Source: Blastocatellia bacterium
Lineage (GTDB): Bacteria; Acidobacteriota; Blastocatellia; Pyrinomonadales; Pyrinomonadaceae
Direction: 5' to 3'
Length of the DNA: 64,000 nt
Assembly: GCA_013697915.1 (NCBI GenBank)
Contig: JACCVY010000107.1
Span: 1 to 64,000, forward strand
In this document: one piece after another, positions 1 to 7,625 of the stretch
How positions within the stretch are numbered: position 1 is the stretch's first letter
Layout of the letters: each line of letters starts with the position of its first letter
Position numbers and translations under genes: made by a program
Notes under the pieces: model-generated
Told to the model about the DNA's origin: nothing
Databases searched by the model: none
The model's input: only the letters and a program-made list of their open reading frames with translations

Positions 1-185
1 GGTTCATGCGCACGCTCAAGTACGAAGAGGTTTACATGAACGACTACGAAACGCTCGCTGAGGTCCTTGCCTCGGTCCAGCATTTCATCGAAGCGGTCTA
101 TAATCGCAAGCGACTTCATTCGGCCATTGGCTACTTGCCGCCGGTTGAGTTTGAAGCTTCGCTTTCGCAACCAATACTTTCTTAA
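1..185 (+). CDS. IS3-family transposase OrfB, C-terminal end (partial)
   Basis: The gene runs in from the left edge, and the visible frame starts at base 3. The roughly 60 visible residues contain RTLKYEEVY and YNRKRLHSAIGYLPP, a hallmark of the C-terminal end of the IS3-family DDE integrase (rve) domain. It normally cuts and joins IS ends as an OrfAB fusion made by frameshifting. The frame ends at TAA 183-185. Catalytic residues and the start lie outside the window, so intactness cannot be judged. No promoter for downstream genes is evident here. Confidence 0.85.
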   Translation, partial: FMRTLKYEEVYMNDYETLAEVLASVQHFIEAVYNRKRLHSAIGYLPPVEFEASLSQPILS

Positions 186-210
186 CTTTCTGTGTCATTT
201 CAGGGGTTCA
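1..210 (+). mobile_element. Right end of an IS3-family insertion sequence
   Basis: After the transposase stop, bases 194-210 read as a plausible terminal repeat ending in GGGGTTCA; IS3-family ends typically begin TGA and finish TCA. The exact boundary is inferred because the left inverted repeat and target duplication are outside the window. Confidence 0.55.
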
Positions 211-248
211 CTACATCTCCTTGACTATTCGCCACTAATTAAAGGTAC

Positions 249-320
249 GTCTCGCTCCTCGGAGCGAAGTTATTTAAGCTTGCCGCTGGTCTATAAACAT
301 CTCGCCCCTATGGAGCGAAA
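249..320. repeat. Two copies of a GGAGCGA palindrome
   Basis: Bases 253-266 form the palindrome CGCTCCTCGGAGCG. A related copy, CGCCCCTATGGAGCG, lies at about 303-317. The pair fills the gap between the IS end and the ABC transporter and belongs to the many short palindromic repeats of this window. Confidence 0.5.
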
Positions 321-372
321 ACTATTATCAAAGTTGCGCTTCAAACTTGAATCCACCACATATATTCAGCAA

Positions 373-2223
373 TTACAAATTTGATGACAGCGCCGGCGTT
401 ACAACTTTCGCCGGCTCGGGCGTAAAGTCTTCACCTGGGTTGATGAATTGATTTCTCTCAAAGTTGTATTGCTTGTCGTATAGCTGCTTATAACGGCCGC
501 CGGCGCCCAGCAATTCATCGTGCGTGCCGCGCTCTACAATCTCGCCGGCTTCCAACACCAGAATTTGATCCGCGCTGCGTATTGTCGACAGCCGGTGTGC
601 AATCACAAAAGTGGTGCGCCCGCGACGCAACGACTGCAATCCATCCTGAATCAGCGCTTCGCTCTCGCTGTCCAGGCTCGAGGTCGCTTCGTCCAGGATA
701 AGAATCCGAGGCTCGGCCAGAATCGCGCGCGCAATCGCCACGCGCTGCCGTTGACCGCCCGACAACTTCACGCCGCGTTCGCCGACGATAGTGTCGTAGC
801 TGTCGGCAAAGCCGTTGATGAACTCTTCGCAGTGTGCGATGCGACTAGCAGCGACGATCTCTGAGCGCGTGGCGTGCGGATTTGAGAAGCCAATGTTCTC
901 GGCAATCGAGCCATCGAAAAGAAAGTTGTCCTGCAAGACCACGCCCAGTTGGTTGCGATAATCCTTCAAGCGAATCGAGGCGAGGTCGCATCCATCCACC
1001 AACACCACGCCCGACAGCGGACGATTGAACGCCATCACCAAACTAATCAGTGTTGACTTGCCCGATCCACTCGAACCGACCAGCGCAGTTGTAGAACCCG
1101 GCGGCGCAGTGAAGGACACGTGTTTCAAGACGGGCGTGTTTTCGTTGTATTCAAAGCTCACGTCCTGAAACGCAATCTCGCCGACGATCGCCGGACACGT
1201 TTGCCGCTGGAAATCGTTTTCATCTTCAGTCGCCATCTGCTTGAGGTCGCGTATGCGGTCGAGGCCTGCAAAGGCTTCCGTGATCTGCGTGCCGATGTTT
1301 GCGATTTCGACTAGCGGCATGGCCACCAGGCCGGTGAAAATCATGTACATGAAAAAGTCGCCGAGCGTCATCTGCCCGTTAAGAATGTCGCGCCCGCCAA
1401 CCAGAATTAGGATGACGCCGATGGCGCCCACAATGATGGTGGAAAAGGCCGTCACGCCGGAAACCGCAGTCATCGAGCGGGCGACGTTACGAAACAGACG
1501 ATGCGCGCCGCGGGCGAACACGAGCTCTTCACGCTTCTCCGCCGCGTAAGCTTTGACGATGCGAATGCCACCCAGCGACTCGGTCAAGCGGCCGGTGACT
1601 TCCGCGTTGATCTGCCCGCGTTCGCGGAACAGCGGGCGTAGTTTTTTAAAGGCGAGCGCCATGCAAATGCCAAACGCTCCGAGCGCCAGCAGCGTGACCG
1701 CGGTCAATTTCCAATTCAAATAAAAGAGCACCGCGAGCGCCAGCGCGGCTGTCACCAGACTGCCGACAAGTTGGACCAGACCGGTGCCGACGAGGTTACG
1801 TATGCCTTCAGCGTCGGTCATGATGCGTGAAATGAGTATGCCGGTTTGCGTCGAGTCGAAATATCTGACCGGCAAACGAGCGACGTGTTCCTGCACGCTC
1901 TTGCGCATTTCGGTAATGGCGCGTTGCGCGGCCACGCCGAGCACTTGCGAAAGCGCAAACGAGCTAAACGCCTGGACCAGCGTTGCCGCGCCGGCGATCA
2001 GCGCCAGCGGCACAAGCAATCCGCTTTGATGTTTTAAGACGACGTTATCGATCAGGTATTTCGAACTAGCCGGCAACACCAGACCGACAAGTCGGTTGAC
2101 GATCATTAAAGACATTCCCAGCGCGAGCCGATAACGATGCGCCCAAATCAACTCGCGCGCGTCGCGCCAGGCTGTGGCGGGCGTGATCTTCTTCTTTTTT
2201 TCTTTGTCGATGCTTGCGCTCAT
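373..2223 (-). CDS. ABC exporter, fused permease and ATPase (MsbA/ABCB type)
   Basis: This 616-residue protein is a half-transporter: an N-terminal six-helix ABC exporter membrane domain (about residues 30-320) followed by an ATPase domain. Walker A (GSSGSGKS), the ABC signature (LSGGQRQR) and Walker B (ILILDEATSSLD) are all intact, and an H-loop (AHRLST) follows. Proteins of this layout form homodimers in the inner membrane and flip lipids or export hydrophobic compounds. The neighbours are LPS-core sugar genes, so export of lipid A-core (an MsbA role) is the best inference, although the family also includes drug exporters. Start ATG is at 2223. It ends just after the repeat-bearing gap next to the IS3 tail. 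Confidence 0.9.
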   Translation of the reverse strand: MSASIDKEKKKKITPATAWRDARELIWAHRYRLALGMSLMIVNRLVGLVLPASSKYLIDNVVLKHQSGLLVPLALIAGAATLVQAFSSFALSQVLGVAAQRAITEMRKSVQEHVARLPVRYFDSTQTGILISRIMTDAEGIRNLVGTGLVQLVGSLVTAALALAVLFYLNWKLTAVTLLALGAFGICMALAFKKLRPLFRERGQINAEVTGRLTESLGGIRIVKAYAAEKREELVFARGAHRLFRNVARSMTAVSGVTAFSTIIVGAIGVILILVGGRDILNGQMTLGDFFMYMIFTGLVAMPLVEIANIGTQITEAFAGLDRIRDLKQMATEDENDFQRQTCPAIVGEIAFQDVSFEYNENTPVLKHVSFTAPPGSTTALVGSSGSGKSTLISLVMAFNRPLSGVVLVDGCDLASIRLKDYRNQLGVVLQDNFLFDGSIAENIGFSNPHATRSEIVAASRIAHCEEFINGFADSYDTIVGERGVKLSGGQRQRVAIARAILAEPRILILDEATSSLDSESEALIQDGLQSLRRGRTTFVIAHRLSTIRSADQILVLEAGEIVERGTHDELLGAGGRYKQLYDKQYNFERNQFINPGEDFTPEPAKVVTPALSSNL

Positions 2224-2245
2224 TTCGGTGGCGATAGAGTAGATG

Positions 2246-3043
2246 CTAACTTTTTTCAGTCTGGCTGTCTGACGTCTTGCGATTTTGCATTTCCCACAAT
2301 TGCAAGTGTTTCAAAAAGGCGTGGTGCGCAGCAAAGGTGGCAATACTCAAGCCGGCGAGTCCGTCACGAAAACCACCTTTCAGAATAAAATTCCGGATGA
2401 AAGTAGCAGGACCAATCGTGGCGATCTTCAAAGGCGATGTACGTCGCCCCTGTTCCAGCATTTTACGCGCACCCAGCGGCGCGTATCGCTCGCCGATCAT
2501 GCGGTGGTGCTCGGCAGCATTGCGCACAGTGTAGTGCAGCAGATCGCCGGTCAGTATTTCGACGCTCGCTTCGGGGTTCATCTTGACTGACTCATGAATG
2601 TGGGCGCCTTCCCAGCGCCCCTTGGTTTTCCGATACAGACGCAGTTGCCGATCCGGATACCAACCGCCGCCGCGTATCCAGCGTCCCATATAGAAAGCAC
2701 GACGAGGAATCAGATAACCGTCGGCAAGATCGCCGGCTGATTGCGACATGTGACTAACAATGGAAGCACGCAGCTCTTCCGAAACGCGCTCGTCAGCGTC
2801 GAGGCTGAAGATCCATTCGTGCGTTGCCTGTTCAGCGGCAAACTGTTTCTGCGCTGCAAAGCCAGGCCACGGGTTTTCCAAAACACGCGCGCCGCATTCC
2901 GCCGCAATTTCTCTGGTGCGATCGGTTGAGCCGGAATCGACTACCACTACTTCGTCGGCCCAGGAAACAGACTCACAAGCCGCACGAATGTGGTCCTCTT
3001 CGTTGAGCGTGATGATGCAGACTGAAATTTTGAGCTTATCCAT
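2246..3043 (-). CDS. Glycosyltransferase family 2, WaaE/KdtX-like
   Basis: The protein begins MDKLKISVCIITLNEE and carries the GT-A fold signatures VVVDSGSTDRT (nucleotide binding) and SLDADERV (DxD-like metal site), then a family-typical GGWYPDRQLRLY segment. This matches the LPS-core beta-glycosyltransferases of the WaaE/KdtX group, which add a hexose to inner-core heptose or Kdo at the cytoplasmic face. It lies 22 bases upstream of the ABC exporter on the same strand, so co-transcription is likely. I prefer the ATG at 3043. ATG at 3061 and GTG at 3187 are also in frame, but the latter would add a low-complexity N-terminus encoded by repeat-like sequence. Confidence 0.85.
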   Translation of the reverse strand: MDKLKISVCIITLNEEDHIRAACESVSWADEVVVVDSGSTDRTREIAAECGARVLENPWPGFAAQKQFAAEQATHEWIFSLDADERVSEELRASIVSHMSQSAGDLADGYLIPRRAFYMGRWIRGGGWYPDRQLRLYRKTKGRWEGAHIHESVKMNPEASVEILTGDLLHYTVRNAAEHHRMIGERYAPLGARKMLEQGRRTSPLKIATIGPATFIRNFILKGGFRDGLAGLSIATFAAHHAFLKHLQLWEMQNRKTSDSQTEKS

Positions 3044-3274
3044 GCGAGTCCGCACGAGCATAGAAGGGCGCGGTTGACCCGTCAACCGAGACAGCCGCCG
3101 GGATTCTCGATTTCCGATTGCCAATTGGCTTTGTCGGCACCCGCCAATCGAAACCGGCAATTCACAATCGGCAACAATGAGACCCACCCGCTACCGCCAG
3201 GTGGTACTGACATCATTCCACTAGGACGACCCATTAGACAGCTTCATAAGGCCAGCTTACAATTGACCCTTCTT

Positions 3275-3925
3275 ATGGACGAACAGCTCTCCATCATCAG
3301 GCTCGAGGCGCTGCGCGATGCGCCACTTAACGACGATCCGTTTCCTTTCGTGGTTATCGAGAATTTCCTGCGGCCTGAATATGCCGCGGAGGTGGCGAAA
3401 GATTTTCCGGCGATTAATTCTCGCGGCAGCTTTCCCTTAAGCGAAGTCAGCGGCGGCGCAACATTTCAGCGCCTGGTGGCTGAATTGAACAGCGCCGAGT
3501 TGAAAGCGGCTATCGCAAACAAGTTCGCGGTCAACCTCGACGATCGCTCAACCATGATTACCGTTCGCGGTCAGGCCAGTGCACGCGACGGCCGCATACA
3601 CACGGACACGAAATCCAAGTTTCTGACGATGCTGCTCTACCTCAATCCGGTCTGGGAAGCTGAAGGCGGTTGGCTGCGCATTCTTAAAAACGGCAAGAGT
3701 CTTGACGATTATGTTGCTGAGATTCCCCCAACGTTTGGTACTTGCCTGCTGTTCAAAGTCACGGACAACTGCTGGCACGGCCACAAGCCCTTCAAGGGAA
3801 CGCGAAAAGTTTTGCAACTGAATTACGTGACCGATGACGCCGCGCTTCACCGTCACTTGCTGCGACACAGTCTAACCGCCAAATTGAAGAACCTGCGCGA
3901 AGTCTTCGTGAAAGGCGCCGCCTAA
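3275..3925 (+). CDS. 2-oxoglutarate/Fe(II)-dependent oxygenase family protein
   Basis: This 216-residue protein has the double-stranded beta-helix iron site of prolyl 4-hydroxylase-like oxygenases: an HxD pair in GRIHTDTKSKFLTML, a distal His in CWHGHKPFKGTRK, and an Arg that would hold the 2-oxoglutarate carboxylate. Such enzymes couple 2-oxoglutarate decarboxylation to hydroxylation. The substrate is unknown. Its position 9 bases before waaC suggests an envelope sugar or lipid, possibly a Kdo hydroxylase-type modification, but this is inference. Start ATG 3275 is chosen because translation further upstream reads through non-conserved, repeat-like DNA. Confidence 0.75.
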   Translation: MDEQLSIIRLEALRDAPLNDDPFPFVVIENFLRPEYAAEVAKDFPAINSRGSFPLSEVSGGATFQRLVAELNSAELKAAIANKFAVNLDDRSTMITVRGQASARDGRIHTDTKSKFLTMLLYLNPVWEAEGGWLRILKNGKSLDDYVAEIPPTFGTCLLFKVTDNCWHGHKPFKGTRKVLQLNYVTDDAALHRHLLRHSLTAKLKNLREVFVKGAA

Positions 3926-3934
3926 ATTTCTTCC

Positions 3935-4996
3935 ATGCGAGTATTAATCGTCAGGCTTTCTTCAATGGGCGACCTCGTCCAAACTCTGCCGGCGCTCAGC
4001 GACGCGGCGCGAGCCATTCCCGGAATCAGTTTCGATTGGATTGTTGACGAATCGTTTGCGCAGGTGCCCGGCTGGCACCGCAATGTTGAGACAGTGATAC
4101 CGAGCGCTTTCCGGAGATGGAGAAAGAACTGGGGCCGTGCCTTCAAGAGTGGCGAGCCGCAAAGTTTTTTAAGAAAAGTACGCGCCCAAAAGTACGATTT
4201 CGTAATCGACGTTCAATGCGAACTGAAAAGCGCGCTGGCAACGCGGCTGGCAAGAGGGCCACGCTACGGCTACGACCATCGCACAGTTCACGAATGGGGC
4301 GCTCAGTTCGCTTATCAGAAAAAATTCTTCGTGCCGAAAGACCGGCACTCCCTGCAGCGTATGCGGCAATTGTTGGCCGGCGCGTTGGGCTATGAATACG
4401 AAGAGGAGAGTTTGGATTACGGCATTGATCGCTCGCGACTGGGTCCGGTGCTAATCGACTTACCGGAACGGTTTGTTGTCTTCATTCACAGTACGAGCTG
4501 GACTTCAAAAGTTTGGCCGGAATTCTGTTGGCAGGATCTGCTCAGCAAAGTGACCAGCGATGGATACGCGGTGCTTTTGCCGTGGGGCGATGAAGCTGAA
4601 CGCCAACGTGCCGTCCGCATAGCTGCAGGGAACAACAAAGCGATCGTGCTGCCCGCACTTTCCATTTCCGAAAAGGCCGCGATTATCAATCGTGCCTCGG
4701 CGACGGTGGGTTTGGACACCGGGTTGAGTCACATCGCGGCGGCGCTCGACATTCCCTCGATAACAATTTATGGCGCCACCGATCCGCTGTTGGTCGGCGC
4801 GACAGGCCAGCATCAGTTGCACCTGGCTTCAACTTTCGAATGTGTCGGCTGCCATGAGGTCGAATGCAAATACAGCGGCCCGGCAGACTTCAAGCCCGCT
4901 TGTCTGGTTGAGATCAAACCCGAGCACGTTTGGCAAAAACTCAAACATCTTTCGCCCGGTGTCGCTTCGGAAGTTGTCAGCCTGGGAGCGAACTAA
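3935..4996 (+). CDS. waaC: LPS heptosyltransferase I (glycosyltransferase family 9)
   Basis: The 353-residue protein opens with MRVLIVRLSSMGDLVQTLPAL, the GT9 N-terminal motif, and has the donor-site signature near VGLDTGLSHIAAALDIPSITIYGATDP. WaaC transfers the first L-glycero-D-manno-heptose from the ADP-sugar to Kdo of the LPS inner core in the cytoplasm. The size and the RRWRKN segment fit WaaC better than WaaF. It sits between the oxygenase and a Trm112-like gene, with a second GT9 gene and the heptose kinase downstream, forming a heptose-core set. Confidence 0.88.
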   Translation: MRVLIVRLSSMGDLVQTLPALSDAARAIPGISFDWIVDESFAQVPGWHRNVETVIPSAFRRWRKNWGRAFKSGEPQSFLRKVRAQKYDFVIDVQCELKSALATRLARGPRYGYDHRTVHEWGAQFAYQKKFFVPKDRHSLQRMRQLLAGALGYEYEEESLDYGIDRSRLGPVLIDLPERFVVFIHSTSWTSKVWPEFCWQDLLSKVTSDGYAVLLPWGDEAERQRAVRIAAGNNKAIVLPALSISEKAAIINRASATVGLDTGLSHIAAALDIPSITIYGATDPLLVGATGQHQLHLASTFECVGCHEVECKYSGPADFKPACLVEIKPEHVWQKLKHLSPGVASEVVSLGAN

Positions 4997-5102
4997 ATCT
5001 TTGGTTGCTTGCTGCTGACGCGTTGCATCTTTGTGATAAGCTTTGCCCTCCAAACGCGCGTCCTTCCCGAGCCTAGCGAAACTGCAATGTGAAAGGTCTG
5101 CC

Positions 5103-5291
5103 ATGGCAATCAGCGAAGATTTATTGGAAATACTTGCCTGTCCCCTGTGCAAAGCAAAGGTGGAGTTGAAACCCGACGGCAGCGGTTTGAAATGCGTCGA
5201 GTGCCACCGCGTCTTTCCCGTTCGCGAAGATATTCCAGTCATGCTTGTCGACGAAGCAACGGTTGAAGACGAACAACCTGAGCGAAGTTAA
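5103..5291 (+). CDS. Trm112 family zinc-binding protein
   Basis: This 62-residue protein has two Cys pairs (ACPLCKAK and KCVECHRVF) followed by FPVREDIPVMLVDEA, the classic Trm112/YcaR pattern. Members are small zinc proteins that activate methyltransferases in eukaryotes and archaea; in bacteria they often sit next to lpxK or kdsB. Placement between two heptosyltransferase genes repeats that envelope association. ATG 5103 places the first Cys pair where the family expects it, while the in-frame start at 5043 would add unrelated residues. Confidence 0.85.
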   Translation: MAISEDLLEILACPLCKAKVELKPDGSGLKCVECHRVFPVREDIPVMLVDEATVEDEQPERS

Positions 5292-5353
5292 AACTGCTCC
5301 AGTTAGTTGCCGCTTTGAATAGTTTACGCGACATAGTTGAACAGTCTCCGCAA

Positions 5354-6457
5354 ATGCGGAATCTGGCGATGCATAGCCTGCGCGGCGAGGAATCGCCGCA
5401 ACCCCTTGCGCCCGCGCGTTGGGATTGGGAAAAGGTAGAACGAGTTCTGGTTGTCAGGCTGCGTTCGATTGGCGATACCGTGTTGTCGACTCCTTCCCTC
5501 GCGGCGCTAAAACGATTTCTACCGCACGCTGAGATCGATATCTTGTTGGAAGACTGGGTGGCGCCGGTGCTCGAAGGATCGCCGCAGGTCGATAAGGTAA
5601 TCACCATGGAGCGTGGCAGCGTGGCTGCGAAAGCACGAGTAGCGTCTCGCCTGCGAGCCAGGCGCTACGACGTTGTCTACAATCTGCACGGCGGCACAAC
5701 AGCAACATTGTTGACGCGGGCGACAGGCGCAACTCATCGAGTTGGTTACGAAACTTATCAATATTCGTGGCTGCACAATCATCAGTCGCCGGCGTCGTCA
5801 TTTCTTTGGGGCCGAAACAAAACTCATTCGGTCGAACAGCAACTGGCATTGCTTGGATGGACCGGCGTTCCCGTCAGCGATCGCCCGCCGACACATCTGG
5901 AAGTGACCGAAGCGGCGGACACTAAGATTGCAGAGCACCTGCGCGCGCAGGGAATAGAGAGTGCGCCTTTTGTCGTCATTCATCCGGCTGCCGCTTTTGA
6001 TACCAAGCAATGGGCGGCGAGTAATTTCGCTAGTGTGGCCGATGCACTCGCCGCACAGAATTTGAATATCGTAGCTATTAGCAGAGCGAATGAACTGGCT
6101 GTTGTCGAAGCGCTGAAGCAACATTCAACTGCGGAGATTTTGCCGCTAACGAATTTGAGTTTGCCGGAAGTGACGGCCCTGCTCGCGCGCGCGCGTCTGT
6201 TTGTCGGCAACGACAGCGGCATCGCGCACATGGCGGCCGCGTTGAAGACCCCGGCAGTGGTAGTTTTCGGATCGTCCAACACTGCGCACTGGCAGCCTTG
6301 GGCTCGCGCTCCCGCTGAATTCGTTCTGGAAGAGATGGATTGCCAGCCCTGTCATGGCTATTTTTGCGAAAAGTTTGAGCAGCCGGAATGCATCAAGCGG
6401 GTGCCGGTGGACCGGGTGCTGGCGGCGGTCGAACGAGTGTTAAGAGAAAGCGCTTGA
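5354..6457 (+). CDS. Heptosyltransferase, glycosyltransferase family 9 (WaaF/WaaQ type)
   Basis: The core starts VERVLVVRLRSIGDTVLSTPSL, the GT9 motif, and continues to VGNDSGIAHMAAALKTPAVVVFGSSNT, the ADP-heptose binding region, and a Cys-rich end (CQPCHGYFCEKFEQPEC). It should add a later heptose to the LPS inner core. WaaF (heptosyltransferase II) and WaaQ (III) cannot be separated by eye. The start is uncertain: ATG 5354 is used, with TTG 5315 and ATG 5369 as options, none having a clear ribosome binding site. It follows the Trm112-like gene by about 60 bases. Confidence 0.82.
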   Translation: MRNLAMHSLRGEESPQPLAPARWDWEKVERVLVVRLRSIGDTVLSTPSLAALKRFLPHAEIDILLEDWVAPVLEGSPQVDKVITMERGSVAAKARVASRLRARRYDVVYNLHGGTTATLLTRATGATHRVGYETYQYSWLHNHQSPASSFLWGRNKTHSVEQQLALLGWTGVPVSDRPPTHLEVTEAADTKIAEHLRAQGIESAPFVVIHPAAAFDTKQWAASNFASVADALAAQNLNIVAISRANELAVVEALKQHSTAEILPLTNLSLPEVTALLARARLFVGNDSGIAHMAAALKTPAVVVFGSSNTAHWQPWARAPAEFVLEEMDCQPCHGYFCEKFEQPECIKRVPVDRVLAAVERVLRESA

Positions 6458-6487
6458 GTTCCTGCGCTTCGCCGCTTTCCGTCTTTT

Positions 6488-6607
6488 GCGGCTTTGCCGC
6501 CTTCCGTGCGTAAGGCTTTGCCTTACCGGGAGTGCTTTTTTGATCTTTGGGGAGTACATGCCTAACGGTAAGGCTGAGCCTTACCGCACGGAAGGAGGCA
6601 AAGCCGC
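6488..6607. repeat. MITE-like inverted repeat between waaF-type gene and rfaE1
   Basis: Two arms of about 40 bases, 6488-6527 and 6566-6607, are near-perfect reverse complements (arm start GCGGCTTTGCCGCCTTCC). Each arm itself holds a smaller palindrome around GTAAGGC..GCCTTAC. Between them lie about 38 unrelated bases. The whole would fold into a long hairpin in RNA and occupies most of the 180-base gap. Confidence 0.75.
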
Positions 6608-6637
6608 GGATTTCGAGAACTAGTCAAACCCATAATC

Positions 6638-7621
6638 ATGCCCCAACTAACCAAACAACGCGCCGGCGAGATCATTCGTGCCATGAGCGATCGCAGGATT
6701 CTCGTACTCGGCGATGTCATGCTCGATGAGTTTGTTTGGGGCGACGTTACGCGCATCTCGCCTGAAGCGCCGGTGCCCGTCGTTGATATTCGCCGCGAGT
6801 CCGTTCATCTGGGCGGCGCCGCGAATGTGTTGGCCAATGTCGTCGCCCTGGGCGGGGGCTGTGCCGTAGTTGGCGTGGTGGGGAACGATTCGGCCGGCGA
6901 ACGAATCAAGACGACCCTGCGCGAGGTCAGCTCGCAAGCAGATGAATATCTGGCCGTGGATGAGCAGCGCCCGACGACGACGAAGACGCGCATAATCGCG
7001 CATAGTCAACTCGTCGTCCGAGCCGATCGCGAAAATCGTAAGCCTGTGAACGGTAAGGTTGAGCAACGAATCATCGAGATTCTGAAAGAAGCCATTCAGA
7101 GCGCGGACGCTTTCGTCGTTTCTGATTACGACAAAGGTGTCGTCACACCGAGCATTCTTGGCGAGATTCTGAAGCTCGCTTATGAAAAGGTTCCGGTGCT
7201 GATCGATCCGAAGATTAGAAATTTTTCATATTACCGCCCGGCGTCCTTAATCACACCTAATCATTTTGAAGCGTTGCGCATGACCAATCTGGAGCAGGAT
7301 TCCGACGACGGGCTGCACCAGGCGGCGTGTTTGATCCAGGAAAAACTCGATTGCGATGCGGTGCTGATTACTCGCGGCGAACGCGGCATCATGTTGCTGG
7401 AACGTCGGCAGGATCCGGTTTTTGTTGAGACTGCCGCGCGCGAAGTCTATGACGTGACTGGAGCCGGCGATACAGTTATCGCCACCCTGGCAGCCGCAAT
7501 GGCCGCCGGTGCATCAACGTTAGAGGCGGCGAATCTCGCGAATCATGCGGCGGGAATTGTGGTTGGCAAAGTTGGCACAGCAACCGCGAGCGCTGAAGAG
7601 TTGCTCGCAACGTTTGAGTGA
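6638..7621 (+). CDS. rfaE1: D-glycero-beta-D-manno-heptose-7-phosphate kinase
   Basis: This 327-residue PfkB-family kinase has ILVLGDVMLDEFVWGDVTRISPEAPVPVV at its N-terminus, the substrate-binding LGGAANVLANVVALGG, and the catalytic DVTGAGDTVIATLAAAMAAG near residue 275. It phosphorylates heptose 7-phosphate at C1 on the way to ADP-heptose, the donor for the two heptosyltransferases upstream. The second (adenylyltransferase) domain of the bifunctional HldE is absent, so a separate rfaE2/hldC must lie elsewhere. The frame ends four bases before the kinase gene start. Confidence 0.92.
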   Translation: MPQLTKQRAGEIIRAMSDRRILVLGDVMLDEFVWGDVTRISPEAPVPVVDIRRESVHLGGAANVLANVVALGGGCAVVGVVGNDSAGERIKTTLREVSSQADEYLAVDEQRPTTTKTRIIAHSQLVVRADRENRKPVNGKVEQRIIEILKEAIQSADAFVVSDYDKGVVTPSILGEILKLAYEKVPVLIDPKIRNFSYYRPASLITPNHFEALRMTNLEQDSDDGLHQAACLIQEKLDCDAVLITRGERGIMLLERRQDPVFVETAAREVYDVTGAGDTVIATLAAAMAAGASTLEAANLANHAAGIVVGKVGTATASAEELLATFE

Positions 7622-7625
7622 AATA

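Noticed and set aside
67-384. Plus-strand open frame of 105 codons at the left end
   Set aside because: It overlaps the transposase frame and the repeats with no family match; the transposase frame explains the sequence.
5043-5102. Longer start of the Trm112-like gene
   Set aside because: It would add about 20 unconserved residues before the family start and has no better ribosome binding site.
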